Part shown: in pieces, positions 13,097 to 21,541 of the stretch
Numbering within the stretch: the stretch's first letter is position 1
How the letters are laid out: every line of letters begins with the position of its first letter
Origin: a virus
Direction: 5' to 3' (one strand)
Length of the DNA: 49,243 bases
Virus record (IMG/VR): IMGVR_UViG_3300009285_000570
Location: 1-49,243 of that record
Translations under genes and position numbers: made by a program
Notes under the pieces: model-generated
The model's input: the letters and a program-made list of their open reading frames with translations, nothing else
Told to the model about the DNA's origin: nothing
The model's database searches: none

Positions 13097-13534
13097 ATGG
13101 ATAACAAAGAGAAGATAACTAAACTATACATGTCAGGTGTACCAGTATCGGACATCTCTGAGATGTTTAGCATAACACGTGAGGCTGTGTACCAGAAGCT
13201 AAGGAAGTCTAGTGGGTGGAAAGGTATGAAGAGGCACCATTCTGATTATCGTTCGTCTACGAGGCTCTCAGGACTTCAGGAACATACAGAAGAGATAGTA
13301 GCTGGGTGGTTGGCAGGTGTAACTATGAGTGATTTAGCTAAGGAGTTTGGTACTATAAGAAAAACTATTAGTGCTATTATAAAAGAGAACATGGGTACTA
13401 CGAAGAGGAGATATAAGAGAGACCTCGAGATAGTGGAGGCATACAATAACGGAGTAACACAGGTGGAATTAAGTAAGAGGTATGGTATTAGTCAACCGTG
13501 TATAAGTAGGATTGTTAATGCACTTAATGATTAG
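13097..13534 (+). CDS. Triple helix-turn-helix DNA-binding protein
   Basis: 145 aa made of three homeodomain-like helix-turn-helix units of the resolvase/transposase kind. Unit 1: KITKLYMSGVPVSDISEMFSI then REAVYQKL. Unit 2: EIVAGWLAGVTMSDLAKEFGT then RKTISAII. Unit 3: EIVEAYNNGVTQVELSKRYGI then QPCISRIV. Each has the G(V)xxxxLxxxFGI turn. No catalytic domain, so probably a regulator binding a long or repeated site. It is a reasonable candidate to read the repeated CCTATAGT sites, as is the ribbon-helix-helix protein; that link is only a proposal. Confidence 0.75.
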   Translation: MDNKEKITKLYMSGVPVSDISEMFSITREAVYQKLRKSSGWKGMKRHHSDYRSSTRLSGLQEHTEEIVAGWLAGVTMSDLAKEFGTIRKTISAIIKENMGTTKRRYKRDLEIVEAYNNGVTQVELSKRYGISQPCISRIVNALND

Positions 13535-13562
13535 TGTGAGTATTTAGTTGAGGGTTATGCGA

Positions 13563-13727
13563 ACCTATTGCGAAAAGATAGGTGCAAGTATGGAGTGATT
13601 ACCATACCCAAGATAACACAAGGGTGTAAGTCCTTGGGGTGTACCCATCTTAATCAGGTGATTAAAAGCTAACTTAGGTAGCGTACCCCTAAATCATAAC
13701 TCTCTACTGAATACTCAATGGAGTATT
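13563..13727 (+). other. Structured noncoding RNA region before an SD-led gene
   Basis: The 217-bp gap 13535-13751 has no credible gene but several helices. ACCTAT 13563-13568 pairs with ATAGGT 13578-13583. GATT 13597-13600 with AATC 13652-13655 and AAGAT 13610-13614 with ATCTT 13647-13651 enclose CAAGG 13619-13623/CCTTG 13632-13636. AATACTC 13710-13716 pairs with GAGTATT 13721-13727 over a 4-nt loop. It sits just upstream of a strong Shine-Dalgarno sequence (AAAGGAG) for the next gene. Possibly a regulatory leader or stable RNA; no known family recognised. Confidence 0.4.
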
Positions 13728-13751
13728 AATGGCTCTTTAAAGGAGACTATA

Positions 13752-13925
13752 ATGGAAACCCGTATTGGAAAGTGTATCGATTGTGGTTCAGTAGAATCTC
13801 ATGATTGCCCACTGTATATATGTGAGGACGGTGAGTTTCTAGTTGTGTGCTGTATAGTATATGCAGTACTTAAACATCTATATATCATTCAGATAATGGA
13901 TGGTCTACTAGGCTACGATGATTAG
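13752..13925 (+). CDS. Small Cys-rich protein with a membrane-like segment, 57 aa
   Basis: 57 aa. One of few genes here with a good Shine-Dalgarno sequence (AAAGGAG, 6 nt before ATG). The N-terminus carries CIDCG and a second pair (CPLYIC), so one zinc site is likely. A hydrophobic stretch follows (FLVVCCIVYAVLKHLYIIQIM). Unrecognised. It lies 9 nt before the second HNH gene and probably shares its mRNA. Confidence 0.5.
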   Translation: METRIGKCIDCGSVESHDCPLYICEDGEFLVVCCIVYAVLKHLYIIQIMDGLLGYDD

Positions 13926-13934
13926 AGGTGTGTA

Positions 13935-14174
13935 ATGGACGGTTACAAGGAGATTGTTCATGCAAGAGATGGCTGTTGCCAATGTTGTGGAACAAAGGGT
14001 TCTAAAAATAACCCACTCACTGTACATCACATCATACCAAAATGCAAGGGTGGCCCTAACACTCCGAACAATTGCCAACTGTTGTGTCAGACGTGTCATC
14101 GTGACCTTCACCAACAGCAAGGTTATCCAACTCGCCTAAGAAAAAATCGTTTAAGAAAAAGACGACGACGATAA
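13935..14174 (+). CDS. HNH endonuclease, small
   Basis: 79 aa. Compact HNH core: CCQCCG, TVHHIIPKCKGG, NNCQLLCQTCHRDLH, with both zinc-binding CxxC pairs and the HH motif, close to the minimal McrA/HNH_5 type. The C-terminus is very basic (RLRKNRLRKRRRR), suited to DNA binding. No intron or intein boundary is visible around it, so homing activity is not implied. Last rightward gene before the convergent late operon; a terminator-like hairpin follows. Confidence 0.82.
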   Translation: MDGYKEIVHARDGCCQCCGTKGSKNNPLTVHHIIPKCKGGPNTPNNCQLLCQTCHRDLHQQQGYPTRLRKNRLRKRRRR

Positions 14175-14177
14175 CCT

Positions 14178-14219
14178 AAGGGAGGGGTATACATAGACTT
14201 AGTTCTTTACCCCTCCTTT
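14178..14219. terminator. Terminator-like hairpin between convergent blocks
   Basis: AAGGGAGGGGTA (14178-14189) pairs with TACCCCTCCTTT (14208-14219) over 12 bp with one G-T wobble and an 18-nt loop, followed by AAAAAG rather than a T-run. It lies at the meeting point of the rightward early genes and leftward late genes. The rest of the gap to 14347 includes small hairpins (ACCGG/CCGGT near 14255, GTGAG/CTCAC near 14300) and an ACTATAGG octamer at 14335, and no gene. Confidence 0.5.
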
Positions 14220-14347
14220 AAAAAGTTTCCTATCTTTGAATTCAGATTGCTTACCGGCGTTCCATTGTGAAACCGGTCTTATATATCCAACAACACGTGA
14301 GTATACCTCACACTTCTGGCGAGTTATCATATTTACTATAGGCTAAA

Positions 14348-15295
14348 TTACATATACTGACTCATAGTCTCTATCATCTGGTCTGTGTCCATTATCCTTA
14401 ACATCTTCTTATCATGGCCGAACATAACCCAATACATACCTAGCTCTGCTCCTCTCTGTGTACCATACCCACTGTCTTTAGTGTACTCACTACCTAACTG
14501 GTAGGTACCATTGATTAATCCGTAAGTAGTTCTTGAACCTGTGAACTCTCTTACTGGTTGCTCAATGTGACCCTTCTTATGAGTGTGGCCTGCGAAGGTA
14601 AGGTCTAATCCTTGTACCTCTCTGTGTCCACGTACTGCAGGGTGTGCGTTGTTATACACACTGTTACCCCTAAGCCTATGGCTACCCATGAGTTTGTAGT
14701 TAACGTCGTTGACCTTGAGGTCTACGTATGCGTTACCATAGAATACGGGTGCTTCATACTTCTTACTTAGTCCTGCGTACTTACTTACTCCATTCTTTCT
14801 CTCCCACTTGTGGTCGTGGTTACCCTTCCACATAGCCAGTACCCTGTCCTTACCTATGAAGTCCATGATGGATAACATCCATGCCCTCTGTTCTTCTAGT
14901 GACAGGTATGCCTCATCCTCTGCAGGATTAAAGTTGGCACTGTCTGTTAAATCTCCCATTAAAAATACCCCCGCAACCAGTGGATGGTTGGCCATAAGGT
15001 CGACGTCTCTCTTTAACATATCAACATCTATTGTACCACCCAAGTGCCAGTCTCCTGTAAACCCTATGCATATGGGCCTGTCACTAGTGAATTCTATTTT
15101 AGCATAGTCATAAACATCCTCGGACTCTGCCCGTGTATCTTGTCTACGCTCTGCTTCATTAAACCATTCGTCTGCTTTCAGACCTTCTGGTCTAGTGAAG
15201 GTTATCTTTGCCTTAGGAGATTCTATTTCTGGTACTACTTCTTTGAAACTATCTTCTCTACTCCCAGTGTAGAGACCAAGTTCTTTCTCTGTCAT
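14348..15295 (-). CDS. Calcineurin-like metallophosphoesterase
   Basis: 315 aa. All metallophosphoesterase motifs are present: GDWH (81-84), GDLTD (114-118), GNHDH (158-162) and GHTH (236-239), so a two-metal active site is intact. The N-terminal 70 residues are a separate, charged region. It could hydrolyse nucleic acids, nucleotides or phosphoproteins. It is the last gene of the late transcript, beyond the lysis genes, so it may be made late or packaged. No signal peptide. No Shine-Dalgarno sequence. Confidence 0.85.
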   Translation of the reverse strand: MTEKELGLYTGSREDSFKEVVPEIESPKAKITFTRPEGLKADEWFNEAERRQDTRAESEDVYDYAKIEFTSDRPICIGFTGDWHLGGTIDVDMLKRDVDLMANHPLVAGVFLMGDLTDSANFNPAEDEAYLSLEEQRAWMLSIMDFIGKDRVLAMWKGNHDHKWERKNGVSKYAGLSKKYEAPVFYGNAYVDLKVNDVNYKLMGSHRLRGNSVYNNAHPAVRGHREVQGLDLTFAGHTHKKGHIEQPVREFTGSRTTYGLINGTYQLGSEYTKDSGYGTQRGAELGMYWVMFGHDKKMLRIMDTDQMIETMSQYM

Positions 15296-15348
15296 CTTTA
15301 AGTGACTAAAGTTAAGTTACGATAAGACGCCGCTGACGAACTTAATAA

Positions 15349-15579
15349 CTATTCAGCCTGTTTCTCTCCCTCTACGTACTTGGCAATGCTATATATAAGT
15401 GTGTTAATAATTAAATATGCACCTAGTGTGATTACACTTGGTAATTGTATTTCTGCTAACAAATCTAACAACCCTATTAAAAAGAATGTTGCCGTACCTG
15501 ATAGTGCCATCCATTTTAAAGCACCCCACAGTTTTTCTCCTGCAAACTTTGCTCTATCTGAACCACTAATCTCTGCCAT
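15349..15579 (-). CDS. Probable holin, 76 aa, two membrane helices
   Basis: 76 aa with two transmembrane stretches (WMALSGTATFFLIGLLDLLA and VITLGAYLIINTLIYSIA), a short charged N-terminus and a charged tail (KYVEGEKQAE): a class II holin layout. It lies in the late block near the amidase endolysin, which supports a lysis role. Its ATG overlaps the stop of a tiny membrane gene (TAATG). Another small membrane function, such as an antiholin, cannot be excluded. Confidence 0.65.
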   Translation of the reverse strand: MAEISGSDRAKFAGEKLWGALKWMALSGTATFFLIGLLDLLAEIQLPSVITLGAYLIINTLIYSIAKYVEGEKQAE

Positions 15580-15665
15580 TATCTTGATATTAAAAATTTA
15601 ATTAGCATAGAACAAAATAATACGAAGCCAGAACCGTATATCATTATGTTCAGTATATTATCCAT
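15579..15665 (-). CDS. Tiny membrane protein next to the holin, 28 aa
   Basis: 28 aa (MDNILNIMIYGSG, then FVLFCSMLIKFLISR), essentially one membrane helix. GAGGAAGAG lies just before the ATG, a Shine-Dalgarno-like leader that is rare in this genome, and the stop overlaps the holin start (TAATG). It may be an antiholin, a pinholin partner, or a leader peptide whose translation sets holin output. Confidence 0.45.
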   Translation of the reverse strand: MDNILNIMIYGSGFVLFCSMLIKFLISR

Positions 15666-15698
15666 TCTCTTCCTCTCTTGTTTAATTATGTGACCGAT

Positions 15699-15719
15699 AC
15701 TATTACAAGTTCTAATAGT
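15699..15719 (-). other. 7-bp hairpin between endolysin and holin genes
   Basis: ACTATTA (15699-15705) and TAATAGT (15713-15719) are perfect inverted repeats with a 7-nt loop, in the 76-bp gap between the endolysin stop and the tiny membrane gene. There is no T-run on the transcribed (minus) strand. Possible mRNA processing or attenuation site setting lysis-gene ratios. Confidence 0.35.
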
Positions 15720-15741
15720 TCTCGCTATAATAATTTAAGCC

Positions 15742-16596
15742 TTACTTTATACTTCGCTTTATACGTTTCCAAAGTTCGGCAAATATCTCTCCTGTTGTAG
15801 CAACTAATAGACTACCTGCTATAGCCTCGTTTCTTTCTCTCTCATAGGTATCCCTATCTGTTTCAGCCTTTGTTAGTTCCTCTTCTGTTTCTTTCAATTC
15901 ATCGTTAGTTAGTTTAAGGCTGCCCTCTAAGAACTGAACCCTGTCTAACCCCATTCTAACCTCTATTTCTAGGGCCCCTATATTTTCACTCATCTTATTA
16001 ATCTCATCTTCAAGTCTCTTTACCTCAAGCTCACAGTCTGTTGGCTCTGGTGGTGCTGGTGGTACTACAATTACTGGTGGATATTTAGGATTGTTTACGT
16101 TTGTAATGAGTGTCTTTAACCAACCTGATTGTGATGTACCTAGGTTACTACCTGGACACCCAGTGTTAGCTACTATCTCCCTGTGTCCCCTGACCTTAGG
16201 GTCTATGTTATACCTAGTCTGTATGTTTCTTATAAGCTCTACTGCTGCTCTCATCATAGCCTCAGTTGGTTTCTCCTCTGAGAAGTTACCCTCAAACAGA
16301 ATGGCTATACCCCAATAGTTAAACTCCCCTGTTACTCCATCACTTGAATGATATAAAACATACTTCTCATCTTGGAGTTGTATTACATCCCCGTTCTTTG
16401 ATATGGCCCAGTGATATCTAAGCCACTTATAACCATACTCCCCTGGTGTAGTGTTATTCCACCCCTCACTCTTTGTCTTGTGATATATATTGTGAGAGGC
16501 AACACGTGCCTTTAATTCTGCCATGTCACCGACCACTGTCTTAACAGCTGAGTGGTGGATAGCAATGTTCCTTGGTTTACCGCTTCTAATAATCAT
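15742..16596 (-). CDS. N-acetylmuramoyl-L-alanine amidase endolysin
   Basis: 284 aa. Residues 1-150 are an Amidase_2/PGRP domain: AIHHSA (H14/H15), a central WAISKNG block, RGHRE (H138) and TGCPG (C147), giving the zinc ligands and active site that cut the bond between muramic acid and L-alanine. A Pro-rich hinge follows (PPVIVVPPAPPEP), then a coiled coil of about 85 residues and a hydrophobic stretch (AGSLLVATTGEIFAELW) before a basic end. No signal peptide, so release should need the holin. A coiled-coil tail instead of a wall-binding domain is unusual. It is expressed from a promoter only 5 nt upstream. Confidence 0.9.
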   Translation of the reverse strand: MIIRSGKPRNIAIHHSAVKTVVGDMAELKARVASHNIYHKTKSEGWNNTTPGEYGYKWLRYHWAISKNGDVIQLQDEKYVLYHSSDGVTGEFNYWGIAILFEGNFSEEKPTEAMMRAAVELIRNIQTRYNIDPKVRGHREIVANTGCPGSNLGTSQSGWLKTLITNVNNPKYPPVIVVPPAPPEPTDCELEVKRLEDEINKMSENIGALEIEVRMGLDRVQFLEGSLKLTNDELKETEEELTKAETDRDTYERERNEAIAGSLLVATTGEIFAELWKRIKRSIK

Positions 16597-16601
16597 ACCT
16601 T

Positions 16602-16630
16602 ATTCTATCACAACTTAGATAAAATGTCAA
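16602..16630 (-). promoter_or_regulatory. Endolysin promoter giving a leaderless mRNA
   Basis: Minus strand: TTGACA (16625-16630), 17 bp, TAGAAT (16602-16607), then 5 nt to the ATG at 16596. The predicted start falls on the start codon, as at 11,276. The amidase domain begins at once, so no internal start is plausible. CTATAGG sits 3 bp upstream of the -35. Confidence 0.75.
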
Positions 16631-16644
16631 TGGCCTATAGCCTA

Positions 16645-17622
16645 CTACCAACTATACATATTTCCGAACTTGGTATTAGAACCGGCCATCTTACCTAGGT
16701 AATCATCGAGGAGTACCTGACTAAACTTTGCGTTTGGCCCAAGGTGATAGTTGTGTGCATACTGTCCCTTTAGTCCTTTATTTTCTAAGACTTTAAATGT
16801 ATTTATTAACTGGTTAACTGCGTAGTCTGCCATTTCGCTTCTATTTTCTGGGTCGTAGTTTGCATCATAACCCCTATTAGAATTGAATCCTGCATTAAAC
16901 ATATTTGCAGTCTGCCTATTTCTGTTACTTGCTGGTAGGTCCTCCCTAAAAGCCTTATGATAATCAGCACCCATGTGTGATTCTGCCCAGGCTATATCTA
17001 ACATCTCTCTAAAGAAAGACTGCTTGTCCTCCAATGGTAAGTCTGGTGCTTGTTGGTTTATTTCTGCCCATATGGCCATTGCATAGTCGTTGTCCAACCA
17101 TGTTGGATTGCCTGTGTTACTATATACATATGATGTTGCCTTATCTACCAAGTCCTGTGGAAATCCTTCCTCTGTCAAGGGTGCACGGGTCCACGTGACA
17201 CCTTGTGGGTTCTTCCTAGTGATAAGCATTTCATCTGTATAATACTTTGGGGTTGTCACTAATGGATTTAATGGTGGTATAAACTTTTCTTTTGGTTCCT
17301 CTGCATACCCACCAAGTACCGCAGGCTGTGACTCTCTGTTACCAGTACGACCACTTGCTATGCCTGCCATCTCTGCTAAGAATGGTATGCTCTCATCATA
17401 GTTTTCACCGTATTCATTCTGTACATAGGGTACCAACTTACTAGTGTCACCACCGGAAGCCTTAGCTATTGGATAATAACTAGCTGCTATTCTAGCCTTC
17501 TCCTTTTCTGCTACTCTAGTTCTAGGTAGTACCTCGTTGATTAAACTTTCTTTTATATAACCACCAAGATACGGGTTATTCTTCATGGCTTTAAAAGCCC
17601 CTAATATATCCTCAATATTCAT
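16645..17622 (-). CDS. Virion-associated protein, possible transglycosylase-like region
   Basis: 325 aa, not firmly recognised. The segment DIAWAESHMGADYHK (about 208-222), followed by AHNYHLGPNAKFSQVLLDDYLGKM near the C-terminus, recalls the E-S-x-x-x and Y-x-x-G elements of lytic transglycosylases, but the match is weak. The N-terminus is helical and basic, the middle Pro-rich. Its place between the endolysin and the large internal proteins fits a wall-degrading ejection protein of a short-tailed phage. It could also be plain structural. Confidence 0.45.
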   Translation of the reverse strand: MNIEDILGAFKAMKNNPYLGGYIKESLINEVLPRTRVAEKEKARIAASYYPIAKASGGDTSKLVPYVQNEYGENYDESIPFLAEMAGIASGRTGNRESQPAVLGGYAEEPKEKFIPPLNPLVTTPKYYTDEMLITRKNPQGVTWTRAPLTEEGFPQDLVDKATSYVYSNTGNPTWLDNDYAMAIWAEINQQAPDLPLEDKQSFFREMLDIAWAESHMGADYHKAFREDLPASNRNRQTANMFNAGFNSNRGYDANYDPENRSEMADYAVNQLINTFKVLENKGLKGQYAHNYHLGPNAKFSQVLLDDYLGKMAGSNTKFGNMYSW

Positions 17623-17639
17623 TCTATTATATAATTATC

Positions 17640-18080
17640 TTAATGACCTAAACTCTGTAACCACTCCACTAAATCTATTATGTATGGGAGTGCATTGAGT
17701 AATGTGGTAAATCCAATGAGTGCAAGTAACCATCTTACATTCATATAGAACTCTATAAGTTTTCCTAATGATTCTAACTTTGACTCCTTCTGACCTGGTT
17801 CTATAGCACTCATATCTTCAAACCAACCAAGTGCAGGTGTGGCCCTCTCTACTATCCTGCTATCAGTACACTTTTTAGCATATAAATAAGCAAAGTTAGC
17901 TCTTGATTTAAGTGTGTCCTCCTCATTGGTACCTAGTTCACCGAGGAGTAGTCGTTCTAATCTGGATAAGGTAGTCTTAATATCAGATATCTCTTTGAGG
18001 AATTCTTTCTGTGCTTTGATAGCCTCCTCTCTAGCTATCAGTCTTATTTCTTTCTCTGTTAACGGCCTTGTATCTGGCAT
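17640..18080 (-). CDS. Hypothetical protein with C-terminal membrane helix
   Basis: 146 aa. Charged helical N-terminus (TEKEIRLIAREEAIKAQKEFLKEISDIKTTLSRLERLLLG), likely a coiled coil, and a C-terminal hydrophobic region (VRWLLALIGFTTLLNALPYIIDLVEWL). This resembles small tail-associated membrane or ejection proteins, or haemolysin-XhlA-like lysis proteins, which also have a coiled coil and one membrane helix. Its place beside virion and lysis genes does not decide between them. Confidence 0.45.
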   Translation of the reverse strand: MPDTRPLTEKEIRLIAREEAIKAQKEFLKEISDIKTTLSRLERLLLGELGTNEEDTLKSRANFAYLYAKKCTDSRIVERATPALGWFEDMSAIEPGQKESKLESLGKLIEFYMNVRWLLALIGFTTLLNALPYIIDLVEWLQSLGH

Positions 18081-18092
18081 AGTTGTTTTAAA

Positions 18093-21000
18093 TTATTTTA
18101 ATAACTGTTCTCGTAGGCCCTCTGGTATATAGAAGGACCTGTATACATCAGCAAGTCCCTTCTTCTGTAAGAGCTTATATAAATCCTCTTCTTGTTTTCT
18201 CTTTATTCTTTCCTTAGCATCATCCACTCTACCTATATTTATTCTACCAGGAAAAAACATGTTTGTCAAGTTTTCGGCAGCCTTTCCTTTGTCCTTAACA
18301 CTAGCCGCCCTACCTGCAAATGTATTAACTGTACTTAAAAAGGGTGTGTTCTCTAGGAAATACCTGAATGTTGGGGACACTGTCTGCTTCTCATACTCTC
18401 TACCATCCTTTAATTGTACAGGGTACTTCTGGTAGTTCATTAGTTTCTTTAATAACTCAGACCTGTTCTCATAGTTATAACCCTGGTTACCCTCAACTAT
18501 ATCCTCACCCCTAAAGAACTCCTTGCCCGACATTAGTTCTAGTATCATACCTAACTCTGGTGATAGGTTACCTGCTGCATTACGTAGCCCCTCCTCACCT
18601 ATAGGTAGGTCGTTAAGATTCTCTATACCTAGGTTCATACCAGTTAAATATTTAAGTTCACCGTCTTTAGATTCACCGAATGGTATAGACAGTGTGTTCT
18701 TAACGTAGTCTGGCATAGCCTCCCAGTCCTCACCGTACTTACTCTGGCTACCACTCTGTAATCCTTCATATACATTATAGAACCTACCTAGTTTCTCTGG
18801 GTTATCCTTTAACATATCCATATAGAATCTTAGATTGTTCTTAACAAAACCATAGAAAGGAATTACTCTTCTGAATACTTCTTTCTCTACCTTAGTTAAT
18901 TCGTTATAGTTAAAGTTCACCCTCTGTACTGCGTCTATACCTGCACTCTCTACTCCTTCCTTCCTCCAATTGTTAAAGTAAGTAGCCATTCTTGTAGCCT
19001 GCTCCCTCTGAGGTAGCTTACCACCTAGTGTCATTATATCCTCAGCCCCTGACTGTGCCTTATCTATAGCCCCCTCCTTCTTGTCTAAACCAATAGCCTT
19101 AACAACCTCCCTTGGCTTACCCATATGCATTTCAGTTACTGACTTACTTACGTCCGAATAGGTACCACTCTTAATAGACCTCTGCCATAGTTCTTCTAGT
19201 GGATTGTCTGCCTTAATACCCACCTCCTTTAAGAACTTAGCTGCTCTTGACTGGTCTATCTGCTTGAGTGCCTCCTCCTTACCTACCTTATTCATTAGGT
19301 CCTCATACTTAAAGATATCCATAGCTATCATGTAGTCTCCTGGTAACTTTGTTATATCGGCACCGTCTACTATTAACCTGATGTTGTCATCAAGTAGGTT
19401 TCTTAGGTGGTAGGCTGGTGCATTAGGACCCATACCTGTAACCCACTTCTTCCATGTCCTTTGTATCTGGTCAAAGCCTGAGAGTAATTTATTAATACCC
19501 TCTTCTGTTGTATACTTTTGTATATAATCCTCGGCTATCTTAGCCATGTGCTTGTCTGTGTAGTAGGTACCTACCCCTGGTACTGTGACTGGTGTTCTCA
19601 TCTTACCCTTAGCCACCTTAGAGAAGGCCTCCTCGTCTTGTACCATTCTCTGTGCAAAGTCAGCAGCCAATATCTGCTCCTCTTGCCTTACTGACTGAGT
19701 GTATATTTCTTCCAAAGGATTATCCCCATACACTATACCAGCAGCCTCTGCCTGCTCACGTGTGAGATACTTCCTAGCCTTAGTAGCACCACCACCCGAT
19801 ATCATTTCACCTAACATACCAGGGTCATAACGCTTAAAGGCTTCTAGTTCATTCTCATTAAGCACACTCTGTAAGGTTTCCCTCTTTACATACTTAAACT
19901 TCTCAAGGTCCCTCTTTACAAACTTGTTGTCTAGTATTTTATTATAAGTATCTTCCATTCCTGCGTTCTTAAGTGTACTCTTTAAGGCCTTCTGTCTGTA
20001 TCCTGCTGGCATCCTAGATATATAACCCATTTGTTTAGGGTCTAGTGTTGGAAGCCCAAGCTCTTTCATTCTATTTATCTTACCCCTCTCAAATTCAAAG
20101 TACCTGGATAGGAAAGTCTTTCCCTCTTCAGATACACCCTCTGGTATAGACAGTAATTGTCCTGTCTTGTCTGTATAGTTACCTATTGTGTTATCAAACA
20201 GCTTAGACAACTGCTTGTCTGTTACCGGCTCACCACCTAGTTCTTTTATTTTATTTAGTAGTGGGTCTAACAATGGCTTCTGGTCCTCGTCTAGAGACTC
20301 ATAAATAATATCCCTTCTACTACCTGCTGGCATAGCCCTCTTATCTATTCCCCTCATTATATCAGGAAGGGTTTCGTCCAGTCCCATCTGCCCAGAAGAT
20401 TCTGTTATAGTGCCAAACCTTGCCTCTGGGAATAATTCCCCTACCTCTTTAACCTCTGTACCTGCATACTCTTTAAGTGCTTTAATTATCTCAGGTTTTA
20501 TTTTTATTAATTCACCTGCCTGGTATGAGGTGTATGCTGTCTCTTTAGTTGCCTCAATAAGCTTAGCCATCTTAGCCTTCTCATCATCACCTAGTTTGTT
20601 GAATGTTTCAAGTAGGTCTGCATCTCTTAACTCACCCAGTATACCCATATATATACTAGAAGATTCCCTATTAAACTTAAGGAAGTTAGCGGCCTGTGCA
20701 CCATGACCACCCTCTATTGCCCCTTGTACTGGGTCAAAAGTATCTAAAAGATTAGCCCTTAATCCAGGGGTAAACTTCTTGGAGCCCCAGTCTAGTGCGT
20801 CCATAGCACCACCTAACGGACTAATGAGTGCCTTAGCACCCTTAACCACTGGTTTACTCTCTGAAATTGTTTCACCTAATAGCTTAAGTGCACCACTCTT
20901 AGCAGTACTCTTACCTACATTCTGCATGATATTAACATAGAACTTGTCTGCTATGTCAGCACCCAACTCCTTTACTAATATCTTATTTGCATCTGTTAGT

Positions 21001-21521
21001 GTACTACCTGACAGTTTAGGTAGTAACTTCTTAGCACCCTTTGCTGAAAGTCCTGCTGCCCTTAAACCACCCTTAATAACATCATCTGCTAATGAAGCAG
21101 CACCAAAACTAAAGTAGGTTGTCGGGTCTGTGAGTAGTCCAGCTGCTATGTCTACCCCTATTCTACCTACTGCACTACCACCTATGGCTGAGTTTTTATA
21201 GCCCGGATTTAGCTTATCTAGTAAAGCCGAAGCACCCTCTATATCCTCATAGTTAGTACCTGAGGCTAGTGTACCAAAACCCTGAAGTATATTCTGTCCA
21301 TAATTCTTGAGTACATTTAACAATCCAGAGTCTCCCTGCTCAAACCTTGCGTCATGATAGGCGTCTATACCAGAACCTATACCTGTAAGTGGGGCTAGTA
21401 AACGCTGAAGACCACCAACCTTAGGGGTGGTCTGTCTTCCATACTCTTCCATGAGTTGCCTTAGTAAGGCGTCTTGCGAGTTACTTGATATTCTCTTTAT
21501 ATTGCTACTACCTATTGCCAT
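18093..21521 (-). CDS. Large internal virion/ejection protein, 1142 aa
   Basis: Largest gene in the window. No catalytic signature. A Gly/Ala-rich N-terminal third (SAIGGSAVGRIGVDIAAGLL, KGGLRAAGLSAKGAKKLLPKL) with amphipathic or membrane-prone helices is followed by long charged helices. This pattern is typical of podovirus core proteins that form a channel across the host envelope and of large polyvalent proteins. It lies among other ejection-type proteins. Start codon has no Shine-Dalgarno sequence. Identification as an ejection protein is inferred from size, composition and position. Confidence 0.6.
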   Translation of the reverse strand: MAIGSSNIKRISSNSQDALLRQLMEEYGRQTTPKVGGLQRLLAPLTGIGSGIDAYHDARFEQGDSGLLNVLKNYGQNILQGFGTLASGTNYEDIEGASALLDKLNPGYKNSAIGGSAVGRIGVDIAAGLLTDPTTYFSFGAASLADDVIKGGLRAAGLSAKGAKKLLPKLSGSTLTDANKILVKELGADIADKFYVNIMQNVGKSTAKSGALKLLGETISESKPVVKGAKALISPLGGAMDALDWGSKKFTPGLRANLLDTFDPVQGAIEGGHGAQAANFLKFNRESSSIYMGILGELRDADLLETFNKLGDDEKAKMAKLIEATKETAYTSYQAGELIKIKPEIIKALKEYAGTEVKEVGELFPEARFGTITESSGQMGLDETLPDIMRGIDKRAMPAGSRRDIIYESLDEDQKPLLDPLLNKIKELGGEPVTDKQLSKLFDNTIGNYTDKTGQLLSIPEGVSEEGKTFLSRYFEFERGKINRMKELGLPTLDPKQMGYISRMPAGYRQKALKSTLKNAGMEDTYNKILDNKFVKRDLEKFKYVKRETLQSVLNENELEAFKRYDPGMLGEMISGGGATKARKYLTREQAEAAGIVYGDNPLEEIYTQSVRQEEQILAADFAQRMVQDEEAFSKVAKGKMRTPVTVPGVGTYYTDKHMAKIAEDYIQKYTTEEGINKLLSGFDQIQRTWKKWVTGMGPNAPAYHLRNLLDDNIRLIVDGADITKLPGDYMIAMDIFKYEDLMNKVGKEEALKQIDQSRAAKFLKEVGIKADNPLEELWQRSIKSGTYSDVSKSVTEMHMGKPREVVKAIGLDKKEGAIDKAQSGAEDIMTLGGKLPQREQATRMATYFNNWRKEGVESAGIDAVQRVNFNYNELTKVEKEVFRRVIPFYGFVKNNLRFYMDMLKDNPEKLGRFYNVYEGLQSGSQSKYGEDWEAMPDYVKNTLSIPFGESKDGELKYLTGMNLGIENLNDLPIGEEGLRNAAGNLSPELGMILELMSGKEFFRGEDIVEGNQGYNYENRSELLKKLMNYQKYPVQLKDGREYEKQTVSPTFRYFLENTPFLSTVNTFAGRAASVKDKGKAAENLTNMFFPGRINIGRVDDAKERIKRKQEEDLYKLLQKKGLADVYRSFYIPEGLREQLLK

Positions 21522-21541
21522 TTAACTTCTTATTAAATTAG

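Noticed and set aside
13935-14174. HNH gene as part of a group I intron or intein
   Set aside because: No interrupted host gene, no recognisable intron core and no intein splice residues around it.
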